From NCBI GenBank assembly GCA_045532865.1, contig JAZSGT010000054.1, positions 1 to 5,146 on the forward strand: a stretch of DNA of 5,146 bases, in the 5' to 3' direction. Position numbers and translations under genes: made by a program. The stretch's first letter is position 1, and each line of letters opens with the position of its first letter. Shown here one piece after another: positions 1-5,108 of the stretch. This DNA is from RGIG4140 sp045532865 (GTDB lineage Bacteria > Pseudomonadota > Alphaproteobacteria > CAAHEQ01 > UBA3637). Below the pieces are notes generated by a model, which was given only the letters and a program-made list of their open reading frames with translations, was not told where the DNA came from and made no database searches.

Positions 1-41
1 AACCTAAGGTTGCGTTGGTTGTGTGGGCGTGGCGTGGGCGT
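1..41 (+). repeat. Imperfect direct repeat, copy 1
   Basis: It begins with AACCTAAGGTTG, most of a 13-bp near-palindrome whose first C would lie just outside the window, followed by G/T-rich sequence. It matches 235-275 at 34 of 41 positions by eye. Six of the seven differences are C/T transitions (positions 13, 16, 19, 28, 33, 39) and one is G/T (31). Confidence 0.7.
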
Positions 42-233
42 TGGTGTGAGAGGGGCGACGTGGCGTGGGCGTGGGTGTGTTTGTCGTTTGGGCTGGACAT
101 TGGGGGCGTGAGTGGGTCGGTGTGGGTGTGGAGCTCGTGAAGTGTGGGTGTGCTGTTTGGTGTCGGCGTGGCGTGTTGGGGTACTGTATCTTTGGAGTTG
201 GTGGCATTCGCAAGTGATAAGCGCGTGTGCCTG

Positions 234-275
234 CAACCTAAGGTTGTGTCGGCTGTGTGGGTGTTGTGTGGGTGT
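234..275 (+). repeat. Imperfect direct repeat, copy 2
   Basis: CAACCTAAGGTTG at 234-246 is a palindrome (CAACC, TAA, GGTTG). The following 29 bases align without gaps to 13-41. The 234-bp period suggests that the window starts inside a tandem or dispersed G/T-rich repeat. Confidence 0.7.
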
Positions 276-354
276 CCCCAAAAATAAAACCTCTTGTCTT
301 GTGGTATAAAATTAAGAGACACAAAAAAACATTGATATGTGTGATACGTTAAAA

Positions 355-458
355 GCAAGGAATAAGGGGGGAAATAAAAAGCAAGGGATAAGGTGGAAAA
401 TAAAGAGCAAGGGATAAGGAGGGGAATAAAGAGCAAGGGATAAGGAGGAAAATAAAAA
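355..458 (+). repeat. Four 26-bp tandem repeats
   Basis: GCAAGG words start at 355, 381, 407 and 433, exactly 26 bp apart, and a partial fifth unit (GCAA) starts at 459. The common core is GCAAGGGATAAGGAGG followed by an A-rich tail (AAATAAAAA or AATAAAGA). Copy 1 reads AATAAGGGGGG in the core and copy 2 reads AAGGTGG. Each unit carries a perfect or near Shine-Dalgarno sequence (AAGGAGG), but no start codon or reading frame follows, so they are not functional ribosome sites. The perfect period and strand asymmetry fit iterons, protein-binding repeats or a slippage-grown tract. Confidence 0.9.
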
Positions 459-529
459 GCAAATCTTTGGGCTTATCGTACAAATCAAAGTGTAACGAAG
501 GGGTACTTGAGCCCAAAGGATTTGCTTTT
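455..529. terminator. Long hairpin, possible bidirectional terminator
   Basis: The left arm at 455-473 (AAAAGCAAATCTTTGGGCT) pairs with the right arm at 510-529 over 19 bp with one bulged base. Inside the loop GTAC at 478-481 can pair with GTAC at 503-506. On the minus strand the stem runs directly into TTTTTATTTT, the shape of an intrinsic terminator. On the plus strand a T8 run follows after a 7-nt gap (538-545). The left arm grows out of the partial fifth 26-bp unit. The pairing is clear. The terminator role is inferred, and the element could instead be a transposon-derived or recombination hairpin. Confidence 0.6.
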
Positions 530-582
530 AGTTGCTCTTTTTTTCACCAGTGCTTAATGCACAGTTGGTTGAAATATGTGGT

Positions 583-699
583 ATGCGTTTAAAATGCAAG
601 AAAACGAGGATGTCTGGTAAGAACAACCGACTCAATGTGTACGGTTGGTGTACAAAAAGAGGGCGTTTTGCCCAAGACACCTCGTTTTGTTTGTTTTAA
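583..699 (+). other. Structured repeat element L (38-codon frame)
   Basis: An outer stem pairs 601-615 (AAAACGAGG, bulged A, TGTCT) with 675-688 (AGACACCTCGTTTT). It encloses CAACCG/CGGTTG (624-629 with 642-647) and GGGC/GCCC (661-664 with 670-673). An open frame from ATG 583 to TAA 697 would give 38 residues, beginning MRLKCKK and containing VYGWCTKRGRFAQDTS. There is no Shine-Dalgarno sequence before the ATG. The element is related to the right-hand element R (4808-4912) and shares a core with the A elements, but in opposite orientation. Because the best-conserved block lies in different frames in L and R, I regard this as an RNA or DNA element rather than a gene, with a decayed small gene as the alternative. 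Confidence 0.55.
655..673 (-). terminator. Candidate terminator of the tail-fibre operon
   Basis: Read on the minus strand, GGGC, loop AAAAC, GCCC is followed by TCTTTTTG. It lies about 50 bp after the stop of the 800-aa gene, where an operon terminator is expected. The stem is only 4 bp of G:C, so it is weak alone. It also forms the inner hairpin of element L. The A elements carry the same hairpin with TTTTT at 4677-4693. Confidence 0.45.
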
Positions 700-725
700 A
701 CAGGCTGAGGGCTGATGATTTTTTT

Positions 726-3128
726 TTACCCAAACTCAACCTCGGTGAGCAACAAGCTTTCCCCAATGGTTTTTGTGCCTCCAGTTGAAATACAAGTGGA
801 CGCATTGGGATATGTGGTCAACGTGTTTGTTGAGATAGGCTCTAAGTGATAGGCTGTGTCTTTTTCATTAGGTGCCAAAGAGGCAAAAGGCGACAACCTG
901 ATTTGGCTGATATTATTGCTATAAACAAACTGATAGCGTTTCAATGGTGAAAAAATAATGTTCAAATTTTCTCCATTCATTTCAAGGGGTTCAAACACAT
1001 CAAGCGTTGTGCCTTCTTTAAGGGAAGGGGTGCCTGTTTGTTCATTCCATTCTAAAAAGAAATGCAGTGTTTTGCCATTTAAAAGTTGAAGGGCAACAGA
1101 ACCATCATAAAACGTTTGAATATAAGAAATAGGGCTTTCTTCTTTGTAAGCATAAATTTCATCTGGCAATTCCTTTTCCACAAAGCGTAAGATGCCATCT
1201 TCTGCCCCCGAATAAAAGCCATAACAATATCCCCAAGGTGTAATTAACACAGGAGCTGTTTTAAGCTTGCGTCCCACATGCCAATAAGATTTTTCCAATG
1301 TGCATTTGATTGGCGCAACATACAAAGATGTAAAGGTTTTTGTTTCTGGATGAAGGGTGAGTTGATAAAGGCTTCCATCAACATCAACCCCTTTTTTTGT
1401 GGGATGAATGGCAAAAAGAAGTCCTTCTTTTTCAATGACAAAAGCGTTGCTCGATTTAAAAGAAACCCCCTCAGCCGTGTAAGTGGTGAAAGACCCTGTA
1501 TCTTCAATTTTGTAGAGGTGATCAGCGTTTAAATTTGAAATCATTTCATCATTGACAATGTTGCAACAATAATCATTTAAATATAAGGTTTGTGTGCTTG
1601 CTCTGAACATTTTGCCGTAAATTGTGTTTCCAGAAGAAACATAGCCCATAAAAGCACCATTTTTTAAAAACAGCTCATAGTGGAAATAATTTGATCCATT
1701 GGTATTGGTTTTTGTGTCTAATTGACCATCTTTGAAAAAATATTCCTTTGTGTTGCCTGTGGTGTTGAATGCGCCACCCCCATATTCTGAAAGAAAAAGA
1801 GTGCGCAAGTGCATGGGGGCATCTTCTTTTTCAAACAGATGAGTTGTTGGATTTTTTTGATAAAGGGCAGGGCAGTCCAAATCAGAGCTTCCCCCTTTGC
1901 TGATGAAAGTTTCTTCATCATAAAAAAGGCCTGTTACGTCATCTGAAAGAGAAGTTTCTCGTTCAAAACAAAAGGCAAAGTCTTGAAGAGAGGTGGGGTT
2001 TTCATTCAGAGGTTTGATAAAATAATCTTTCACATTGTTGATGGGTGAAAAATAGCCCCCATTTGCGTGAACAAGTGCTTTTGTTGGCACGTTTTGATAA
2101 TCAGCTTGATGCATAATTTCAAACGTGTAATTGCTTGGGTTTTGAAAAAAGCCAGCTTCTTCCCCTGCAAGTGTTTCATCAATGGGTGTTGCTTTTAAAA
2201 ACGTGATGGTTGGATTTGTGCTTGTATCTTCACTTTTAAGAACGAGATAGTTTTTGCCATAAAGAAGAATGACCCCATTTGTTGGTAAAGAGGCTTGATC
2301 CATGTCTTGAAAACTAAGTTCCCCTGTTTGAGGGTTGATTTGATAGATATAACGCCCAAAAAGGCAAAAACTGTTGGGTGTGTTGTTATCAGCTGGGGCA
2401 AAGCTATGCACACGGTCATTGCCTAAAAGAGAGGCTGTGTCAATGCTTGTAACAAGCTCATAAGCAAAACCCTCATCAGCTTGTGGAACCAGTTTTAACA
2501 CATCAACGCCTGTGGATTTTTGGGCAAGGTTTATCAGATAAGTGCCAGAAGAATCCCACACCATGGAAGCCTTGTTAAAAGAGGAATTTACCCCATTTGC
2601 AGGGTAAGAGAGGGTGCCAGTTGGGTAGCCTTCTAAGTCCGTTTTTTTAAAATAAAAACCACCTATTACATTTTTTTGCACTGGGTTTGGAATAATTTGA
2701 TCTTTAACGAGGCTTTCTGTTTTTTGTTGATAAGGGGTGAAGATTTTTTCTTGCTTGTCAATCAAATAAGTGCGCCAATTATTGGAGCCAGATGTGTTTG
2801 TAAAAATAAGATAATCCCCAATTAAGAGCATGCCTGAGGCGCCAAGGGTTGAAAAATAGCCGTTGAATGAGCCGGTCAGAGAGCCGTTTTTATCTTTCAA
2901 AGCCTTATCAAAATGATGGATAATAAAAGACCTTTCCCCTGTGTTTTTGTGGCTGGGAGAAAGGGCAAATTTGGTGTCTTTGTTGGTTTTTAGTTTTTCA
3001 ATTTCTTGGACCACCTGACGAAAAGGCATCTTTTCATCAATAAGGGCGCCCTTTTGTTTGAGCGCCTCATTGATCTGGCGGGTTGTGTCTTTTAAATAGG
3101 TGAGTTTTTTGATGAGTTTTGTTGTCAT
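726..3128 (-). CDS. Large phage tail-fibre / receptor-binding candidate
   Basis: An 800-aa protein without signal peptide or membrane segment. Residues about 5-46 form a charged helix ending LIDEKMPFRQVVQEIEKL, which resembles the short helical motif at the N-terminus of many phage tail proteins (KG.., .PF..y...I..I). The rest is rich in Thr, Asn, Tyr and Phe and shows recurring beta-hairpin motifs: TYLIDKQEKIF (120-130), YIYQINPQTGELSF (260-273), ALYQKNPTTHLF (421-432), HLYKIEDTGSFTTY (537-550) and SLYQLTLHPETKTF (587-600). This pattern of strands ending in Y-x-x-x-P/D-x-T-turn-F fits beta-propeller blades or a beta-rich fibre. No catalytic motif was recognised. It is the last gene of the operon. 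The start is fixed by GAGGAG 6 nt before the ATG, and the ATG directly follows the upstream TAA. Receptor binding is inferred from position, size and composition; no specific family was identified. Confidence 0.7.
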   Translation of the reverse strand: MTTKLIKKLTYLKDTTRQINEALKQKGALIDEKMPFRQVVQEIEKLKTNKDTKFALSPSHKNTGERSFIIHHFDKALKDKNGSLTGSFNGYFSTLGASGMLLIGDYLIFTNTSGSNNWRTYLIDKQEKIFTPYQQKTESLVKDQIIPNPVQKNVIGGFYFKKTDLEGYPTGTLSYPANGVNSSFNKASMVWDSSGTYLINLAQKSTGVDVLKLVPQADEGFAYELVTSIDTASLLGNDRVHSFAPADNNTPNSFCLFGRYIYQINPQTGELSFQDMDQASLPTNGVILLYGKNYLVLKSEDTSTNPTITFLKATPIDETLAGEEAGFFQNPSNYTFEIMHQADYQNVPTKALVHANGGYFSPINNVKDYFIKPLNENPTSLQDFAFCFERETSLSDDVTGLFYDEETFISKGGSSDLDCPALYQKNPTTHLFEKEDAPMHLRTLFLSEYGGGAFNTTGNTKEYFFKDGQLDTKTNTNGSNYFHYELFLKNGAFMGYVSSGNTIYGKMFRASTQTLYLNDYCCNIVNDEMISNLNADHLYKIEDTGSFTTYTAEGVSFKSSNAFVIEKEGLLFAIHPTKKGVDVDGSLYQLTLHPETKTFTSLYVAPIKCTLEKSYWHVGRKLKTAPVLITPWGYCYGFYSGAEDGILRFVEKELPDEIYAYKEESPISYIQTFYDGSVALQLLNGKTLHFFLEWNEQTGTPSLKEGTTLDVFEPLEMNGENLNIIFSPLKRYQFVYSNNISQIRLSPFASLAPNEKDTAYHLEPISTNTLTTYPNASTCISTGGTKTIGESLLLTEVEFG

Positions 3129-3140
3129 TTAAATCTCCTC
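3129..3140 (-). promoter_or_regulatory. Ribosome site inside the upstream gene, TAA-ATG junction
   Basis: GAGGAG at 3140-3135 is the Shine-Dalgarno sequence for the 800-aa gene and at the same time encodes two Glu codons at the end of the 135-aa protein. The upstream stop TAA (3131-3129) touches the downstream ATG (3128-3126). Ribosomes finishing the small gene can restart directly, which indicates translational coupling. Confidence 0.8.
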
Positions 3141-3536
3141 GTTGTTGATTTCGTCTGTGATATCCAGCGCTTCTTGATAGTTGATTTTAGCTTGTTCTGC
3201 CCAATATTTGGCTGAGCCTTCTGGGTTTTCTTCCAGTGGCGCCAAAGTCCAATAAAGCGCTTCTTCCGTGATGTAGTTTTTTTGTTCCAATGCGTTTTGA
3301 TTGAACTGTTCTGTGCGCATATAGGCATTGTCATCATAGGCCAAAATTTCAGCTTCAAAATCAGCACCGGCTTGACGGATTACTTCTTGAAGTTCGCCTC
3401 TTGCCTCATTTTGAATATAGGATTTGATTTCTTCCAACCCATTGTGCACATAAACGCCTGCGACTTTCAAATCAACAGGTTCGGCGCCAATGGTGACGGA
3501 TAATCCTTGGGGGGAAGATGAAAAAATTTCTTGCAT
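3129..3536 (-). CDS. Small coiled-coil phage tail-associated protein
   Basis: A 135-aa acidic protein. Residues about 1-30 (with SVTIGAEPVDLKVAGVYV) look like short beta-strands. Residues about 33-90 are strongly helical, with Glu/Gln/Ala-rich heptad-like spacing (NGLEEIKSYI through EQKNYI), suggesting a coiled coil. GSAKYWAEQAK at 107-117 matches a motif I know from tail-fibre and collar proteins of Gram-negative phages, where ...AKYWAEQA... helices trimerise. The C-terminus is acidic (ITDEINNEEI). GGAG lies 6 nt before the ATG. It follows the 111-aa gene after 16 bp and abuts the 800-aa gene, so a role as fibre connector or assembly partner is likely but inferred. There are no enzyme motifs. 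Confidence 0.65.
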   Translation of the reverse strand: MQEIFSSSPQGLSVTIGAEPVDLKVAGVYVHNGLEEIKSYIQNEARGELQEVIRQAGADFEAEILAYDDNAYMRTEQFNQNALEQKNYITEEALYWTLAPLEENPEGSAKYWAEQAKINYQEALDITDEINNEEI

Positions 3537-3552
3537 ATAAGACTCCTTTTTT

Positions 3553-3888
3553 CTAAACAGATGGAATGATTTCTAAAACCGGCTTAATCCCAGGGACAGG
3601 GGGATAAAAAGTGTATTTTGACCCATTTAAAAATGTGATGAACATTTCAACTTTATAGGTGCCAGCTTGCAAGTTGGTGAGTTCTTTTTCAAGTAAAAGA
3701 ACGCTTTTTCCCTGAGATGCATCAGCGTGATTTTTAATTTCTTTTGTTATAAGAGGCAAAATCCCATCAGCTTGATAGATTTGAATGGTGATGGTTGCCC
3801 CTTCAATGGATTGATGAAAATTAATTGGAATTGAAAATGTATCCCCCTTGGTGAGGGTGATTTTGTTTTTTGTCATAATAAAACTCAT
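3553..3888 (-). CDS. Small Ig-like phage tail/baseplate protein
   Basis: 111 aa, predicted all beta. The N-terminus ITLTKGDTFSIPINF (10-24), then a strand pair ATITIQIYQADG (31-42), a linker, SVLLLEKELTNLQAGTYKVEMFITFLNGS (62-90) and a closing KPVLEII form the pattern of small phage Ig-like domains (LT.GDTF.....G.ti.aqIr ... L..GtY.wdi....g) found in baseplate upper proteins and tail accessory proteins. The full length equals one domain. The start at 3888 (MSFIMTKNK) has AAAGGAG upstream at 9-nt spacing; ATG at 3876 is a possible alternative without its own site. It sits 14 bp after the 225-aa gene. A structural role in the tail is inferred from fold pattern and neighbours. Confidence 0.65.
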   Translation of the reverse strand: MSFIMTKNKITLTKGDTFSIPINFHQSIEGATITIQIYQADGILPLITKEIKNHADASQGKSVLLLEKELTNLQAGTYKVEMFITFLNGSKYTFYPPVPGIKPVLEIIPSV

Positions 3889-3904
3889 TTAAAAAAACTC
3901 CTTT
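3889..3904 (-). promoter_or_regulatory. Ribosome site with T7 spacer
   Basis: AAAGGAG at 3904-3898 overlaps the stop codon of the 225-aa gene and is followed by seven T and AA before ATG 3888. It decides the start of the 111-aa protein. The homopolymer sits in the spacer, so a slippage change would alter ribosome-site spacing without touching a coding frame. Confidence 0.7.
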
Positions 3905-4580
3905 AAAAATTGGTTGTGAACGAGGCTGAACAGCCCGAAAACTTAATTGTAACACCCTTTGCAACAGGAAATGTGGCCAAACTTGGTTGTGTGTTGTTGT
4001 AACTGTATGAAAATGAACGCTTAAAAGCACCAATTTCAATGGAACCCACCATGCGTGGTGGCAGTTCAAAAATCACAAACCCAGCTGTTTGTGTAACATG
4101 CCCTGTTTTAATGGATGTAACTGTTTGATACGTTGGAAACAACGTGGTTAAATAATCCACTCTTTTATCTTCAAATGCTTGTTTGATTTCACGGGTAACA
4201 AAGTCTGTGTTTGCCACCATTTGTGATTCATCATGCATTGTTGGTGTTGGAACCAAGGGGGAATTTAAAAATTCTTTTGTTCCAAAAATTTGCGTGTCCC
4301 CTGTTAAAGGAACAAAGTCAAGTTCAATAGAATCTAACTGTTCTTTAATGACAACATCATTGGGATTGACGCCCTTGTCGCAGCCCACAATTTTAAAGCC
4401 CCCCATTTGAAGGTTGCCTTCCATTGCAGCTCTTCCATCTCTGATTAACGCCTGTGATAACCCATTTGCAAAGTTATCATCTTCCTCATCATGATGATCC
4501 GTGACAATCTCAATCCCATTGATTCTGTCTTCTTCCCAGTTGTGAATTCTTTCAAAAGTGCCAGAAGTAGTGTATGGCAT
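3903..4580 (-). CDS. Phage tail-fibre protein (N-terminal fibre type)
   Basis: 225 aa. Residues 14-50 (NWEEDRINGIEIVTDHHDEE..., LSQALIRDG) resemble the segment that starts many proteobacterial phage fibres (W..D...G..I...RHD.E.D..a..L...l.rDG). Residues 49-63 (GRAAMEGNLQMGGFKI) are the common fibre motif M.GNL.MGG.KI, followed by VNPNDVVIKEQLDSI. Residues 91-129 (PLTGDTQIFGTKEFLNSP, PTPTMHDESQMVANTDFV) are the familiar fibre repeat LTG..tftg.ktF.ssP.vPtp...d.s..vAnt.Fv. The C-terminus (about 155-225) is Thr/Ser/aromatic-rich beta sequence ending SASFTTNF, suggesting the globular tip or the start of a longer fibre. Shine-Dalgarno AAGGAG lies 8 nt before the ATG. It is the first gene in the operon, with only about 50 bp to the upstream repeat array. 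Structural role confident; receptor unknown. Confidence 0.8.
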   Translation of the reverse strand: MPYTTSGTFERIHNWEEDRINGIEIVTDHHDEEDDNFANGLSQALIRDGRAAMEGNLQMGGFKIVGCDKGVNPNDVVIKEQLDSIELDFVPLTGDTQIFGTKEFLNSPLVPTPTMHDESQMVANTDFVTREIKQAFEDKRVDYLTTLFPTYQTVTSIKTGHVTQTAGFVIFELPPRMVGSIEIGAFKRSFSYSYNNTQPSLATFPVAKGVTIKFSGCSASFTTNF

Positions 4581-4588
4581 AGCTAGTT

Positions 4589-4594
4589 CTCCTT
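4589..4594 (-). promoter_or_regulatory. Shine-Dalgarno site of first tail gene
   Basis: AAGGAG on the minus strand, 8 nt before ATG 4580, supports the start of the 225-aa protein. The upstream stretch to 4627 holds no convincing promoter, so transcription may enter through the repeat array. Confidence 0.75.
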
Positions 4595-4627
4595 AAATTA
4601 AAAGCCCCACTGGCTGTGTGTCCAAAA

Positions 4628-4744
4628 ATGATGAAAAGGAACATTCTAGCTCCCTATCGCAAGACTTATGTACCTTGGGCTAACGCCCTTTTTGTCCGTA
4701 CACTGCGCCTTGCGATGAGGGGGCTAGTCTTTCCCTTTTGACCA
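4628..4744 (-). other. Structured body A1 (25-codon frame)
   Basis: Outer pairing: AAAAGG/CCTTTT (4634-4639 with 4734-4739), then 4646-4663 with 4709-4727 (CTAGC..CCC..ATCGCAAG, one wobble, one bulge). Inner: TGTAC/GTACA (4669-4673 with 4698-4702) around GGGC/GCCC (4677-4680 with 4685-4688), which is followed on the plus strand by TTTTT. A frame starting in the leader (ATG 4757) would give 25 residues beginning MSQKMVKRERL and containing AVYGQKGR, ending TAG 4682-4680, without a Shine-Dalgarno site. I favour a structured RNA or DNA element over a gene. Confidence 0.6.
4677..4693 (+). terminator. Terminator-like hairpin in A1
   Basis: GGGC TAAC GCCC followed by TTTTTG on the plus strand. The stem is short (4 bp), but it is nested in the TGTAC/GTACA pairing. 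It would act against transcription coming from the left, opposite to the tail operon. The copy in A2 is at 5041-5057. Confidence 0.4.
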
Positions 4745-4795
4745 TTTTTTGACTCATACCAAAGGGCGAGGTTAAAAAATAAGATGTTTGTGTGT
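4745..4795 (-). repeat. Leader B, copy 1
   Basis: On the minus strand it runs from ACACACAAACATCTTATTT, through an AT-rich stretch and CCTCGCCCTTTGGT, to ATGAGTCAAAAAA. It differs from copy 2 by a single base (4760 versus 4950). It carries the ATG of the 25-codon frame. No clear promoter or Shine-Dalgarno sequence was seen on the minus strand. Confidence 0.85.
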
Positions 4796-4807
4796 CCAAA
4801 ACGAATT

Positions 4808-4912
4808 CTACGAGGCATTTGGGGCAGAACGCCTTCCCTCAGGTACACCGAATGTACACATTCGGTCAGTTGTTCCTACCAACTGCTCTCGTATAATCCG
4901 TTTTTGACGCAT
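4808..4912 (-). other. Structured body R (34-codon frame)
   Basis: ACGAG (4892-4888, minus strand) pairs with CTCGT (4814-4810) and encloses two clean hairpins: CAGTTG/CAACTG (4885-4867) and ACCGAATG/CATTCGGT (4866-4847). A frame from ATG 4912 to TAG 4808 would give 34 residues, starting MRQKRIIREQLVGTTDRM and ending RRSAPNAS. The first twelve codons resemble the A frame (M-S/R-QK...RE.L). There is no Shine-Dalgarno sequence. It is homologous to element L at 583-699 in opposite orientation, including a 27-nt block (4854-4880) with 23 identities. A structured RNA or DNA element is more likely than a gene because that block lies out of frame between copies. Confidence 0.55.
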
Positions 4913-4934
4913 CACAGAAGTAAGAGGTTATATT

Positions 4935-4985
4935 TTTTTTGACTCATACTAAAGGGCGAGGTTAAAAAATAAGATGTTTGTGTGT
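4935..4985 (-). repeat. Leader B, copy 2
   Basis: Near-identical to copy 1. Here the frame from ATG 4947 reads MSQKKYNLLLL and stops before the R body, whose own ATG is at 4912. The leader is thus conserved although its reading frame leads to a different, short product. Confidence 0.85.
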
Positions 4986-4990
4986 TTAAG

Positions 4991-5108
4991 ATGATGAAAA
5001 GGAACATTCTAGCTCCCTATCGCAAGACTTATGTACCTTGGGGCTAACGCCCTTTTTGTCCGTACACTGCGCCTTGCGATGAGGGGGCTAGTCTTTCCCT
5101 TTTGACCA
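4991..5108 (-). other. Structured body A2, near-identical to A1
   Basis: Identical to A1 by eye except for one additional G in the run at 5039-5043 (GGGG versus GGG at 4677-4679). The extra base lies after the stop of the 25-codon frame, so both copies would encode the same peptide. It has the same nested stems and the same GGGC/GCCC plus TTTTT hairpin. Confidence 0.7.

Larger units (their letters stand above)
1..279. repeat. G/T-rich low-complexity region
   Basis: The plus strand is almost entirely G and T, built from GTGTGGG, GGCGTGG and TGTGGGTG words, in sharp contrast to the AT-rich DNA that follows from about 280. Internal repetition includes CGTGGCGTGGGCGT at 28-41 and again at 59-72, and CGTGGCGTG at 167-175. 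Open frames on both strands exist only because of the base bias: their translations are Pro/Thr-rich or Gly/Val/Cys-rich and lack ribosome binding sites. Many short G runs could support G-quadruplexes in the plus strand. I see no gene here. The change of composition suggests a separate origin from the tail genes. Confidence 0.7.

Noticed and set aside
4..213. Minus-strand ORF of 69 codons
   Set aside because: Low-complexity Pro/Thr/His product from the G/T-rich tract, no Shine-Dalgarno sequence and no family resemblance.
112..309. Plus-strand ORF of 65 codons
   Set aside because: Gly/Cys/Val/Trp-rich translation that results from base bias, without ribosome site; it runs across the edge of the G/T tract.
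355..458. CRISPR array
   Set aside because: The 26-bp units are contiguous without spacers, and there are no cas genes.
455..699. Integron attC-like sites
   Set aside because: Large imperfect palindromes are present, but the paired AAC...GTT core sites (RYYYAAC and GTTRRRY) do not frame the stems, and there are no gene cassettes or integrase.
726..1000. Diversity-generating retroelement variable region at the end of the fibre gene
   Set aside because: No template repeat with adenine-specific differences and no reverse transcriptase in the window; the C-terminus is not a recognisable C-type lectin fold.
1244..1532. ORFs on both strands inside the 800-aa gene
   Set aside because: They are frame shadows of a large gene with a good start, ribosome site and coherent protein.
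4597..4625. Promoter TTGGAC, 17 bp, TTTAAT on the minus strand before the first tail gene
   Set aside because: Spacing and -10 look good, but transcription would start near 4590, inside the Shine-Dalgarno sequence of the 225-aa gene, so it would not give a usable leader.
4666..4848. Minus-strand ORF of 60 codons through leader B1 and body A1
   Set aside because: It starts inside element R, has no ribosome site, and its frame in the A2 copy is changed by the one-base indel. It overlaps the structured repeats, so it is most likely fortuitous.
4870..4897. Promoter TTGTTC, 16 bp, TATAAT on the plus strand
   Set aside because: These bases are part of the stems of element R and no gene lies downstream on the plus strand.
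4880..4900. TACGAGAG resembling the sarcin-ricin loop of 23S rRNA
   Set aside because: Only eight bases match; the neighbouring GACGCATCAC lies on the opposite strand, so this is not an rRNA fragment.
4935..4970. Promoter TTGACT with TAAAAA 18 bp later on the plus strand in each leader B
   Set aside because: Only a moderate -10 match in an A-rich stretch, and no plus-strand gene follows within the window.
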